A DNA stretch of 64,000 nucleotides. Source: Lamellibrachia satsuma. Taxonomy: Eukaryota > Annelida > Polychaeta > Sabellida > Siboglinidae. The stretch covers positions 1,003,542-1,067,541 of the forward strand of contig BSQZ01000078.1 in assembly GCA_033239005.1 (NCBI GenBank), in the 5' to 3' direction. A program made the translations under genes and the position numbers. Below, piece by piece: positions 9,211 through 18,755 of this stretch. The notes below the pieces were generated by a model. That model saw nothing but the letters and a program-made list of their open reading frames with translations. It was not told where the DNA came from and made no database searches. Each line of letters begins with the position of its first letter. Position 1 is the stretch's first letter.

Positions 9211-9329
9211 TGACCTCTGTCGTGGTGTAAAAACCCACAAGTCAGTTCCATCGTACTAGCCTCTGGCGCGACGGTAAACGTTCGCAAGCTAGTGGTCACT
9301 GTCGCGGAACTAAAAAACCCACAAACCAC
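9211..9329 (+). ncRNA. hairpin array 1 (three internal-loop hairpins)
   Basis: The central hairpin, 9255-9293, reads ACTAGC, CTCTGGCGC, GACG, loop GTAAA, CGTT, CGCAA, GCTAGT: an outer 6-bp stem, an asymmetric internal loop and an inner stem. Diverged copies flank it: 9211-9244 (outer TGAC/GTCA, internal CTCTGTCGT and ACAA) and 9292-9329 (outer GTGGT/ACCAC, internal CACTGTCGC and CACAA). An AGTTCC/GGAACT pair (9244-9249, 9306-9311) could close a larger stem round the central one. The array lies between the end of the left gene block and the TATA box of the polymerase transcription unit. RNA strand and function are inferred; a 3'-end or termination element is the simplest idea. See array 2 at 18756-18926. 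Confidence 0.6.
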
Positions 9330-9347
9330 CGTCATATGTCGTCATCT

Positions 9348-9356
9348 TATATATAG
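9348..9356 (+). promoter_or_regulatory. TATA box for the PolB transcription unit
   Basis: TTATATATA starts about 20 bp after hairpin array 1 and is followed by a second TA-rich run at about 9385. A further TATATAG at about 9626 lies nearer the likely PolB ATG at 9681. The interval 9361-9620 shows no convincing coding. Confidence 0.4.
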
Positions 9357-9680
9357 AGACGTACATCCTTTCATACCAGTACAGTATATATATATTTCAT
9401 ACTCAACATATGTAATCTATTGAATAAAAAAATTTCAAAATGGAATGGAACGTGTTGTACCTTCATTATTATTCTCACGAGTGACACCCCTCCTCTCGAA
9501 AAGGAACCCGTAGTCGTTTATGGTGGACATATTGGACAATAGTAGCCATTGTTATAGGAACGCCTCTTATCATACATTGACATCTTATTACTAAATATAG
9601 AAATACCCCCACCACACCGCATGCATTATATAGATGCGTTGAGAGTCCATTCCCTCTCAATTGTAGATGCGGTCATAGTC

Positions 9681-10173
9681 ATGAAAAGACATCAATGTCG
9701 TCACTGTGGGATCGCCTTCGACACGTGCGCAGAACTACAACGTCAAGTGCAGAGTAATCACTCGATGCCATCTTGCGGTCTTCATTCATACTCGGTGGCA
9801 CCACCAGTGGTAGCGCCACCTAGCGACTATGCAACGAGTGCGAAATACGCATGCGAGAAATGCGGTGCCACCTTCGGGAGATTGGACAACCTACAGCGTC
9901 ACGCAAGGTCGGTATGTAGTAGTAGTAGTAGTAGTAGTAGTAGAAGAAACACCACCGTCTACACGTGTAAGAAATGTGGACGGAAGTTCGAAAGACGTTA
10001 CGAACTGACCAGACATGCACGAACCGCGTGTGCCGACGTCACCGAGCCACCAGCACCAAAGAGATCAATAAGAGAAGACACTACCCCATCCCACCACCCA
10101 CTCGTTACCGAGGAAGACCCGTTAGAACCACCCGACCGACTTCCCTTCGCCGACACTCTGTCGACGGAGTTGC
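9681..10173 (+). pseudogene. polB: N-terminal zinc-finger part of Polinton PolB, cut by a LINE
   Basis: From ATG 9681 (ATG 9621 is the upstream alternative) the frame encodes three C2H2/C2HC-type fingers: CRHC starting at residue 6, then YACEKCGATF and YTCKKCGRKF, the last two ending in H-x4-C. Between fingers 2 and 3 is an eight-Ser run from an AGT repeat. The next 50 residues are Pro/Thr-rich. The frame is broken at about 10174 by the (GAA)n tail of a LINE on the opposite strand. Polinton polymerases commonly carry fingers ahead of the conserved N-terminal region, and that region resumes at about 12180. I therefore infer one disrupted polB gene, but a separate zinc-finger gene is possible. 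Confidence 0.6.
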
Positions 10174-12180
10174 TTCTTCTTCTTCTTCTTCAACTTTATT
10201 CTCAAAAACCTTATTAGGTTACATGAGAATCACAATGTTGCATACTGTTACAATGTGAGATGGCTATAAGTGTATGTAATCCAGGCTTCAATAATACTTA
10301 TAAATTACATTGGTAAATGGTTTTACCAAAATACAAAACACAAAAGTATCACAGGAAGATCTACTTAAAGCTATTTAAAATCTCCTGTACGAATTTACAT
10401 AATTTAATTAGCTTTGCATGGCTTGTCAAATTAAACAACTGGTCCATTTTTAAAGTGTTTGGTCTCACAAAATAATATCTAGAAATAAATTTAATTCTAG
10501 CTTCTTGAAAAAAGTACATTTAAACAAATAATGAAACTCATCTCCAATATCATTACAATCACACAGAGTACAAAATCTCTCTTGCCTATCGATTCCACTA
10601 TACCTGCCTTGCTGAATAGGCAACCGATGATTTCAAGTACGAAATTTACACAGAGGTCTAGATAGATTTGGTGGTAACACCAGCAAATATTTCTCCATTT
10701 TAAAATCATGTTTAATTATTCTGTAGGTTATACACCCATCGCTATTGCAAATATTACTACCCCACTGCTGATGATACTGGTCAGTAAGTTTCAATTTGAC
10801 AACTGCTTTAAACCATTTAAGATTCACTATTTCTTGATTCAGCCACAAGTTAGATAGGCCAGTGTTATTTAAAATGTATTTAACATAAGTAATCCAAGGG
10901 GATTCAAAGATATTTTTAACATATAATTGATATAATAATTTATACATAATGCAAGACAGTTTAGATTCCTTTCCCATCAATAGTTTCCCCCAAAAATTCA
11001 ACAATCTACTGTTTATTTTAATATTTAGTGGAAATTGCCCAAGTTCTCCATAAACCATGGAAGTATGTGTTCTATTGTTTACCCCAAGTAAAATTTTACA
11101 AAATTTCCTATGTAGCTTTTCAATTAACATAATATTTTCACATCCCCATACTTCACATCCATATAACAATATTGGGCATATAAGGGAATCAAATAGTTCT
11201 AACTGGATATCAACAGGAAGTTTTAGCTTCCTAGCTTTAGAAATTAAACATAACATTGCTCGGTTTGCCTGTTCATATAAATGTCTGATTGCTTTAGAGA
11301 ATCTACCATTATAGTTAAAATTAATTCCTAGATAGTTATACTTATCTACAATGGCAAGCTTATTTGGTCCAAATTTAAATTCTGGCAATTTTCTAATCTT
11401 CCCCCTTGAGAATACTAACACCTTAGTTTTGGCAGTATTAACATGCAATTTCCAAGTTTTGCAATAGTTAAATAGGGCGTCAAGTGCAGATTGTAACTGA
11501 GTAGGTGACTCTGCTAATACAATTGTATCATCAGCATACAGCAACACAAAAAGCTTTAGATATACAACAATGTCCTCTTTTTCAAAACAATTTTCCATTA
11601 GACTAGAAATGTAGGTTAAACCCCCATATGCATTTGACAGATGTGTTTCAAGATCATTCAAAAATAATGCAAACATTAGTGGTGACAAATTTTCGCCTTG
11701 TCGAACTCCAATATTGCATGGGAAGAAAGGTGACAAATGTTTTGTAAATGTATTCATAATACATGATTTGGCTTCCTTATATAAGTTAAATATCACAGTG
11801 AAAATGTTTCCATCAATATTATTTGATAATAATTTCAACCATAGGAATGTTCTGTTTACAGTGTCAAAAGCCTTTCTGTAGTCTACAAAGGCACAGTATA
11901 AGCGCTTCCTTTTATTTAAGTATAAATCGATTAAATTTTTCAAGACAAATACATGATCCATTGTGGAATAATCATGCCGAAATCCAGTTTGTTCCTCCCC
12001 CATTATTCCCAATTCATCAGTATATTCAGTTAACCTATTATTCAAAACAGAGGTGAATAATTTGCAAAAGCAACTGAGCAGTGTGATCCCTCTGTAGTTA
12101 TCTGGGTTAGTTACAGGACCCTTATTTTTATAAATTGGCAAAATAATACCCATGGCCCAATCTTTAGGAATATGGCCAGA
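10174..12180 (-). mobile_element. 5'-truncated LINE (non-LTR retrotransposon) inserted in polB
   Basis: A minus-strand reverse transcriptase of about 506 residues (10633-12153). It contains PDNYRGITLL, the AFVDYRKAFDTV block, GVRQGENLSPLMFALFLNDL and the catalytic YADD, then a thumb/connection region. The frame stops at TGA 10633. Beyond it the same frame continues with a C-terminal zinc-knuckle-like segment (CTLC...H...C). The 3' end (low coordinate) has AATAAA followed by a GAA microsatellite tail. The 5' end is truncated within the RT. I cannot assign the clade firmly. No clear target duplication was found. The LINE is younger than the Polinton. Confidence 0.85.
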
Positions 12181-13160
12181 TGTCGTTCGTGCGCGCTGGT
12201 CTGCTATAAGGACCCACGCGTCGAGAGGTCCTCTCCAATGCAGGTACGACTACAGATTAACCACGCTAGACACGACCGTCTTAGAACCGTCTTTGAAGAT
12301 CATGTTCCAGGAACAGACCAATGCGTTCAAGATTAACCTCAGTTACAGGTTCGTTCTGAGAAACAAGAACACGGGTCAATACAAGTACTATCATACTTCG
12401 TGTAATTGCTGTGGACGCTACCTGGACGAACCCATTCTCTTCACTAACAGCAAGGACTTTGATGACTTTCTCGATCGCATCCGAGAAACCAACGACTTGC
12501 AATGGGCCATCAATCAAAGACCGGATTCCGCGTGGGTGTGCGAACTCGTAACGAATGTCACTTTCTTTGTTAATCGCATCATCGATCATCCTATAGGATG
12601 TGTAGGCATGATCTCTCTTCCAACCTACATCAAGAAGAAGAAAAGCATCATCGCTCTGGAAACGGATCCCATCCATATCAAGAGGTACAATGATAATCTT
12701 GGTCTGTTCCGATGTCTGGCCCTGCATCGAGGATGCGATCTACATCGATTGGAACCGTCGGTGAAGACACTGTACGAGAAATACGATCGAGATCACGTAC
12801 CCATGGAAGAATTTGCAGGATGTGTGTGTGTACCAGCTTGTCAAACCGGATGGGGAGGAACTGGTCCGTCGACCATTATGCAAGTACCCCGAAACAATGT
12901 ATCTCAACCTTCACGAGACACATTTTTCATTAATCCAAGATGTCCGCATGTACTGTAACTCGTATCGATGTCGGAAGTGCGGTGACTCGTTATGGAAAGA
13001 TGCATGGATGCTGTATCGACACGAGCGCACGTGTACGGGGGGTGTGCGTCGAGTCTATCCTGGTGGCGTGTACCATTCCACACCATCGGTGTTCGAACGT
13101 CTGGACGACAAGAACATTCGCGTGGCTGAATCGTTGCGCTACCATCCGTGTCGAGCCACC
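12181..13160 (+). pseudogene. polB: PolB N-terminal region, core deleted
   Basis: This resembles the conserved N-terminal region of Polinton family-B DNA polymerases, including FQEQTNAFKINLS, the LRNKNTG block, YNDNLGLFRCLALHRG and, in another frame, a SYRCRKCGDSLWK...RHERTC zinc-binding unit and YPGGVYHSTPSVF. Two breaks are visible. The first is a frame change at about 12822-12835, in a GT-repeat run. The second is an abrupt end after YHPCRAT at about 13160, where the exonuclease domain should begin; instead the frame runs into a different gene. None of the exonuclease or polymerase motifs is present anywhere in the element. Confidence 0.75.
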
Positions 13161-13897
13161 TTAGGTAAGAAGGTGCGAGCTCTCGATGACGAGATGACGA
13201 CCATCCTCAACAGAAAGGACCTCGACGACAGGACCAAGGTAACATTATATAATCAGGTGTTGCAAGGGTATAACGTCTTGTCCGATAAACACGTCAAGGA
13301 ACCGACACGCGTGATCACGGTGAACGAGTCTGGGACGGGGACGGAGGCGGGGGCGGGAGCGCGAGGGCGGAGGGAGCAGTAGGAGCTCCTGCTACTACCA
13401 CTAGCGAGATAGAGGCCGACGTCGTGGACACCGTCCCCAAGACCATGCAAGACAAAGCCAGACGTTTGATGGAGCGTATGAAAAGAAACATGTCTTGGAC
13501 CGCTCGCGGCGAACTGATCCACGAGGGTGTGCCGATTGCCGGAAGTAACGTGGTGGATCTCGTGAGTGATGTGTTGCGTAAGAGAAATACCAATCCAACG
13601 GGATGGCAACCGTTTGCAAGACAACTCCGTGCCATGAACCTGCCCATGGAGTTGGTCGGTAACGTTGCCAGGAGAGACTACATACGTCAGGCGACGATGA
13701 CGACGCCGACGACATCCACTCCAGGTCGTCGTCGAATACCGGCTACTCCTCGTTCTGGCAGTGGTAGCGCAGGAAGATCGGTCAGTTGGACACCCCTCGC
13801 TCGTCGACGCGGTCAGATGGAACATTCCATGCTCAACCCACCTCCAGAACTTCAACGCAAGGCACTGGCGTCATTGGCTAGTTGGGAAGGCATTTAA
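13161..13897 (+). pseudogene. conserved Polinton protein of unknown function, fused to the PolB remnant and frameshifted
   Basis: The first part (to about 13330) reads KKVRALDDEMTTIL and then KVTLYNQVLQGY, in frame with the PolB remnant. The second part (about 13375-13897, another frame) has KARRLMERMKRN, WTARGELIHEGVPI and a NPTGWQPFARQLRAMN block, then a basic Pro/Thr-rich tail. Together these resemble a conserved Polinton-associated protein that I know only as uncharacterised. The frame change lies in the G-rich tract at about 13330-13375. The start of the gene is missing because of the deletion that removed the polymerase core. The predicted structure is mostly helical; no catalytic motif is seen. 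Confidence 0.6.
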
Positions 13898-13945
13898 GAC
13901 ATTTAAGACATTGCAACACGTGTCCATAGCACAGTGTGCACTGCG

Positions 13946-14080
13946 ATGTCGAGCGATCCACAGGACACATACCGTTCCGTCATCGTTGCAGTATTTTGCG
14001 GTGGACTTTACTTGATTGCTGACGCTATAGCTCGAAGTCTTATACAACAGTCGCTATTCAGGGTATGGTTTCAGAACTAG
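13946..14080 (+). CDS. small single-pass membrane protein (44 aa)
   Basis: ATG 13946 to TAG 14078 encodes 44 residues with one hydrophobic segment (VIVAVFCGGLYLIADAIA, residues 12-29) and a polar N-terminus. It overlaps the next small gene by 16 nt, in the compact style of this block. It is intact. No family was recognised; small membrane proteins are common between the replication and capsid genes of Polintons. Confidence 0.5.
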   Translation: MSSDPQDTYRSVIVAVFCGGLYLIADAIARSLIQQSLFRVWFQN

Positions 14081-14214
14081 ATTATAGATCATTCGTCATT
14101 GTCGTAGGTGTGGTAGTTGGTCTTCTGGTGTACGTCAGCGTACTCATCCTCACTCGTCAAGAACCGTGCTGCACAGTAAACGTCACAACCACCAGTCCAT
14201 CGGAACTCTTTTAA
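14065..14214 (+). CDS. small single-pass membrane protein (49 aa)
   Basis: ATG 14065 to TAA 14212 encodes 49 residues with a strongly hydrophobic stretch (FVIVVGVVVGLLVYVSVLIL, residues 10-29) followed by a polar, Thr-rich tail with a CC pair. Its stop overlaps the integrase start (TAATG), which supports both annotations and coupled expression. Intact; function unknown. Confidence 0.55.
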   Translation: MVSELDYRSFVIVVGVVVGLLVYVSVLILTRQEPCCTVNVTTTSPSELF

Positions 14215-15279
14215 TGGCACCGAGGAAAGAACAACCACTTAGGACGGTCTACTTCGATCCGAAAAGGGTAGGTAGTTACGGCGGAGTCGATGCCTTGCGA
14301 CGCGTCACGCGCATGTCGCGAAAAAAGGTCGCGGAATGGTTGTCGGAACAGGACGCCTATACCCTACACAAGCCGGCTAGACGGCATTTCAAGAGACGAC
14401 GCGTCATCGTGAGTGGTCTGCGTCAGCAGTGGCAGACCGATCTCGTCGATCTGTCGCATTTGAAAAAGGACAACGACGGTATGACCTTTCTCCTCACGGT
14501 GCTCGACGTCTTCTCGAAAGTGGCCTGGTGTGTTCCCATGAGGAACAAGTTCGCGGCGTCGTTGGTAGCGGCGCTTGACAGCACGTTCAGCAAAGGCTGG
14601 CCAAAGACGTTGCAGACAGACCAAGAACTGGAATTTCTGAATAAATCCGTCCAGGCTCTATTGAAGAAGCTCGACATCCATCACTTCTCCACGCACAACG
14701 CGGAGACGAAGGCGAGCGTCGTGGAAAGATTCAACAGAACGTTGAAGACACGCATGTGGCGATACTTCACGAAACACCAGACGTGGCGATACATCGACAT
14801 CCTTCAGGACTTGGTGCAATCGTACAACAAGTTACCAGAATCAAGAAAAGGTGTGGCAGCGTCTGTACGGTCACGACGGTAAGGGGGTGCCCAAGTTGCG
14901 CGTGTCGGATCGCGTGCGCATCAGCAAGCACAAAGGTAAGTTCGAAAAAGGCTACGCGGCGAATTGGAGCGAAGAGTTGTTCACGATACACGAGGTTCAT
15001 CCCTCCGATCCACCCGTGTATCGATTGAGGGACGATCTCGGCGAAGTGCTAGAAGGCACCTTCTACGAAATGGAGCTGCAGAAGGTGTCGGTACCCGCCG
15101 ATAAAATGTACCACGTTGAAGCGGTACTGCAGCGTCGTAAGGTAGGAAGACGAAGGCAAGCTTTGGTGAAATGGTTAGGTTACCCCTCCAACTTCAACAG
15201 CTGGATCGATGCCAGGGCACTCGTCCGCTCCACTATAAAGACTAGCCACGCGTACGGTAAGACTTCAGTCGAGATATGA
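14214..15279 (+). pseudogene. int: Polinton integrase (DDE, rve type) with C-terminal chromodomain, broken
   Basis: The start is ATG 14214, which overlaps the preceding stop. The core has Asp76 (WQTDLVDL), Asp136 (LQTDQELEF) and Glu171 (VVERFNRT), a D,D(34)E arrangement. It cuts and joins the element ends during integration. The first frame ends at TAA 14881-14883. The C-terminal part continues in another frame from about 14845 to TGA 15277: VWQRLYG, an SH3-like RVSDRVRISKHKGKFEKGY segment, then a chromodomain (YHVEAVLQRR...VKWLGYPSNFNSW). Between the two there is a frame change and apparently a short deletion at about 14835-14850, so one protein can no longer be made. The chromodomain probably targeted modified histones. 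Confidence 0.85.
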
Positions 15280-15626
15280 CACAAGACACGACAACACGAG
15301 ACTTCACCACCATCATCGTAGAACAGGAGGAATAAGAGGACGTAGCAGCAGCAGCAGCAGCGGAGGACAGTACTGACGCGCAGAACGCAGAGGACAGCAG
15401 CAGCAGCGGCAGCAGCAGCAGCACTCCTTGGCATCTGTTCGGTACCGTGTGTCCTAAAGAGGAAATAGTCTTTCTGTGTCAGGTGCTCGTCTTGTTTACG
15501 GTCATTCTCATAAGCGTTTACAACCTGACCACAGGTCACGAGAATTCTAATCTGTGGACGGCCCTGTGAAGTAGTTCTTTGGGTTACCTGCTCCCCAATC
15601 CCACGTTGAGACGTAATGGCGACTGA
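15276..15626 (+). pseudogene. Polinton single-pass membrane protein with two in-frame stops
   Basis: The frame starts at ATG 15276, overlapping the integrase stop (ATGA), and runs to TGA 15624, which overlaps the penton start. It contains TAA at 15333 and TGA at 15567. Between the stops it encodes an Ala/Ser-rich low-complexity stretch (GCA/AGC repeats at about 15344-15420), then CPKEEIVFLCQVLVLFTVI, a transmembrane helix, and YNLTTGHENSNLWTAL. A similar membrane protein sits upstream of the penton in other Polintons that I know of. The perfect start/stop overlaps at both ends show that this was the original reading frame and that the stops are later mutations. Confidence 0.6.
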
Positions 15627-16554
15627 TATCTACCTGACACTGCCTAGCAACGCTTCCATTAAGATGTATCCCAACAATACGTTGGCTCATTACATCACCG
15701 ACTTACCTCGACTTATCGACCTGACTGGCGAGTGGGAATGCGGGTTGGCAGATATACAGTACTCGCATACGTGGCACAACATAGGATTGTACGACACCTG
15801 GTTCTTCCTTAACGAGACGATTGCTATGGGTCTAACCCCGAGTGCAAAGATCAGTGCTGGATATTACAAGTCTCCCATGACATTGATGAATCACGTCAAC
15901 AAGGGACTGAACAGTATGGCTACGGATAAGACGCGAGCAAAGTTGACCTACAGCGCCATCACTCAAAAAATGACGTTGCACATGACACCAGGCACCTAGT
16001 TCACTGTACCTCGCCGCAGTGCGTTGGGAAGAATGTTAGGTTTCGAACCGTCGGTGGTCAGCAGTCCGCCATCGACAGCACCATCGGTATTAGGATGGAT
16101 CATGTCAGCAGCATCAACAGCAGCAGCAGAGATGACAAGAACGGACGAGAACCCGAGACAAGGTGGAAGGAATATAGGTCTCACAGCGTCGGCCACCGTG
16201 TTTTTGCCACCCAAAGAGACTCCCGATGGTCCGTATACGTACCGTAAAGAGGCCGAACACGTGGTGCAGATGGATCAAGGGTTCGATACCATATACGTCT
16301 ACACGGACGTCATGGAGTCTCGCATAGTAGGTGACAGTGTCGCACCTTTGTTGCGAGCCCTCCCGGTTGGCGGAAGTCACGGCGAAACGGTATCCGATAG
16401 GTTCACTAACAATCACTACGTGCCTCTGTTGTACTCGCACTTCAAGTCGATAGAGATCGATATAAGAGACGACACCGGACGGCGCGTGCCATTCGAGTAC
16501 GGTAGAGTGACGGTGACGCTTCATTTTCGACGGCGCAGGACCGGACTGTTCTGA
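15616..16554 (+). pseudogene. Polinton penton (minor capsid, single jelly roll) with an in-frame stop
   Basis: This frame of 312 codons begins MATDIYLTLPSN and contains the conserved N-terminal block (LAHYITDLPRLIDLTGEWE, ADIQYSHTW) typical of Polinton and adintovirus penton proteins. Its C-terminal half includes YVYTDVMESRIVGD and YVPLLYSHF and ends in RRRRTGLF. TAG at 15997-15999 interrupts it after residue 127, and the frame then continues without shift to TGA 16552. An Ala/Ser-rich insertion (about 16075-16135) lies just after the stop. The penton forms the five-fold vertices of the icosahedral capsid. It stands directly between the membrane-protein gene and the pVI-like gene. Confidence 0.82.
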
Positions 16555-16556
16555 AG

Positions 16557-16976
16557 ATGAATTACAACGAGTATTATGCGCGTCAGGCGGGTGGTGCACT
16601 GCCCTACTTCGCCGGTGCCCAATACCAGCGGGGTCACGGACTAGGCATTCTCTTCGGAGGTCTGTTGCGCAGCGCCATGCCACTCATCAAGAGAGGTGCC
16701 GTGGCGTTGGGAAATGGGGCGTTGAAGACCGGCGTGCGCATAGCCGACGACGTCATGTCTGGACAGAGCATATAAAGGGCAACCAAACGACGCGTCGCAG
16801 ATGCCGGTAGGAATCTGATGCGTGGTCTTCTGGTTCCTGGCGTGCGACCTCGTAAACGTATGAAACGCGCGCCGGCGAAGAAAGGAGTCACTTTAGCAAA
16901 GAGACGACGCAAGAGACAGACGTCCACGAAACGCGAGGCCGACATATTCGATAAGGACGATGGCTTTCGTACATAG
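16557..16976 (+). pseudogene. adenovirus pVI-like minor capsid protein with an in-frame stop
   Basis: ATG 16557 begins MNYNEYYARQAGGALPYF, followed by a Gly-rich amphipathic region (GHGLGILFGGLLRSAMP) as in the membrane-active pVI-like proteins of Polintons and adintoviruses. TAA at 16773 interrupts the frame. Beyond it the same frame encodes a very basic segment (RKRMKRAPAKK, AKRRRKRQ) ending at TAG 16974, which overlaps the major capsid start at 16960. The basic tail may bind the genome. The stop also creates a TATAAAGG string, which could be coincidental. Confidence 0.65.
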
Positions 16977-18256
16977 ACAGTCGTGCGAAGGTGTCAAGAC
17001 CGAGCTGGATCTCTTTACCGTACCCCCACTCAGAACAGCAACATCGACAGCCACGTTGTGGAACATCAGCCCATGTCCTCTCTGGACTCGGGTGGACCGA
17101 TAGAATTCCTTATACCCGGATCGGGCGACGATTATCTGGATGTCGCCAACACGATACTGCACGTGCAGGTGAAGGTGACACGAGCCAACGGGGACGATCT
17201 CGACTTGGCCGATCCCGTGGGACCGGTGAATAACTGGCTGCATGCACTGATCAGTCAAGCCGACGTCTCCCTGAACGGCACGCTCGTGACCTCTTCGACC
17301 AACACGTATGCGTATCGCTCCTACATAGAGACGCTGCTGAGCTACGGTCTAGATGCCAAGGACACGCAACTGACGAGTCAGCTGTGGCACAAGGACACGG
17401 CCTCTCGCATGGACGCCGTCGAGATAGCCGACGGACCCGCGGCTAACGAAGGGTTCGTGGCTCGACGAGAGAACATCCTGAGGAGCTGTCTGGTCGATAT
17501 GATGGGCCGTCTCCACGTGGACCTCTTCATGCAGGATAAATTCCTCATCAACGGCGTCGATGTCAAGATACGCCTGCTTTTGCACTCATGGCTGGTGGGA
17601 ACCACGATTACAAAATACAAATAGTCAATGCCACCTTGTTTGCAAAGAAGGCCACCCTGAATCCGACCGTGCAGATGGCACACATCAAGGCTCTGGAGAC
17701 GAGCACGGTCAAGTATCCGATGCGATCCGTCGAGTGCAAGGTGTACTCCATTCCTGCCGGCACTCGGTCGCACACGTACGAGAACCTGTTCCTCAGTACC
17801 CTGCCGAAACGTCTGGTGCTGTGCTGCATCGATAACGATGCCTACAACGGCGCGTACGACAAGAATCAGTTTCACGCCAAGAACAACGACATCAACTTCC
17901 ACGCGATGTACGTGGACGGACGTCAGATACCCTCCAAACCTTTCCAGCCGAATTTCGCAGACGACCTCTTCGTCAGGAGCTACATAAGTATGTTCTCATC
18001 GACCGGCAAGATGTGGCAGGACGAGGGGAACGGACTGACTCGCAGCGACTACCGACACGGCTACACCTTCTTCGGTTTCGACCTGACCCCCGACCAGTGC
18101 GACGGTCCCTGCTTCCATCTGGTACAGAAGGGCACCCTGCGCATAGAACTGCATTTCCGCAACGCGCTGCTGAACACCGTGAACGTCGGCGTCTACGCCG
18201 AGCTCGAGTCCGTGCTGGAAATCGACAAGAACCGCAACATCATCTACGACTACTGA
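16960..18256 (+). pseudogene. Polinton major capsid protein (double jelly roll), two frame breaks
   Basis: The reading begins MAFVHRQSCEGVKTELDLF in one frame from ATG 16960. It shifts within a run of five C at 17023-17027 to a second frame, with MSSLDSGGPIEFLIPG and the LLSYGLDAKDTQLTSQLW block. It shifts again at about 17570-17580 to a third frame from AFALMAGG onward, with KTLxxV-type strands, ENLFLSTLPKRLV and a C-terminal FGFDLTPDQCD...HLVQKGTLRIELHF jelly-roll block. The total is about 432 codons. The protein is the hexon-like capsid building block shared by Polintons, adintoviruses and their relatives. The C-run break could be a sequencing error; the second looks like a small deletion. 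Confidence 0.88.
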
Positions 18257-18257
18257 G

Positions 18258-18710
18258 ATGGACACCCTGGAGATAGCTAGACTACTGGCAATGGACCCGC
18301 GCACCAGATCGATATTTCGCAGCGTCGTACCCAAAGACGGACTGCCCACGACGATAGACGGCGCTCTGCACGCGGCCTTCGTGTGCAACACCGACGACGG
18401 CGACGAACCGGGCGAACATTGGATAGCGCTGTACCTGGACGCCGACGGACGTGGCGATTACTTCTGCTCGTACGGTCTGCCGCCACGACACGCGGCGTTC
18501 CGCACCTTCCTGAACGAACATTGTTCCGATTAGACTCATAATACCAAGAGGCGTCAGAGTCCTCTGTCTAACGTTTGTGGACAATATTGTGTTGCTTTTG
18601 TATTGCTTCGTTGTAACGGCATTCCGATGAGAACTTTTGTTAACATATTCGGCACCGATCTAGTATATAACGATTGCCGCGTATTTAATTGGCTTAAACA
18701 GCTGCGATAA
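18258..18710 (+). pseudogene. adenain-type maturation protease with an in-frame stop
   Basis: The frame starts one base after the major capsid stop and spans 150 residues to TAA 18708. It has NTDDGDEPGEHWIALYLD with the catalytic His54, then YFCSYGLPP, and after a TAG stop at codon 92 (18531-18533) the VCGQYC block with the catalytic Cys111 and a typical C-terminal helix. Family members cleave capsid and core proteins in maturing particles. Besides the stop, residue 70 (the Cys in YFCSYG) occupies the place where this family has its acidic triad residue, so the enzyme looks doubly inactivated. Last gene of the right block. Confidence 0.82.
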
Positions 18711-18755
18711 GGTAGACTGTATTATCGCTCGTCGCAGTAGTAGTAGTACATCGAT
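18711..18755. other. short spacer between the protease and hairpin array 2
   Basis: Contains an AGT repeat (about 18736-18749). Nothing else seen. Confidence 0.4.

Noticed and set aside
13161..14214. Packaging ATPase gene of the Polinton
   Set aside because: I looked for a Walker A-type frame in the gaps between genes and found none; it may have been lost with the polymerase core.
14214..18710. In-frame stops as programmed read-through or an alternative genetic code
   Set aside because: All three stop codons occur, frameshifts and deletions are present as well, and neighbouring host exons use the standard code. Decay explains the pattern better.
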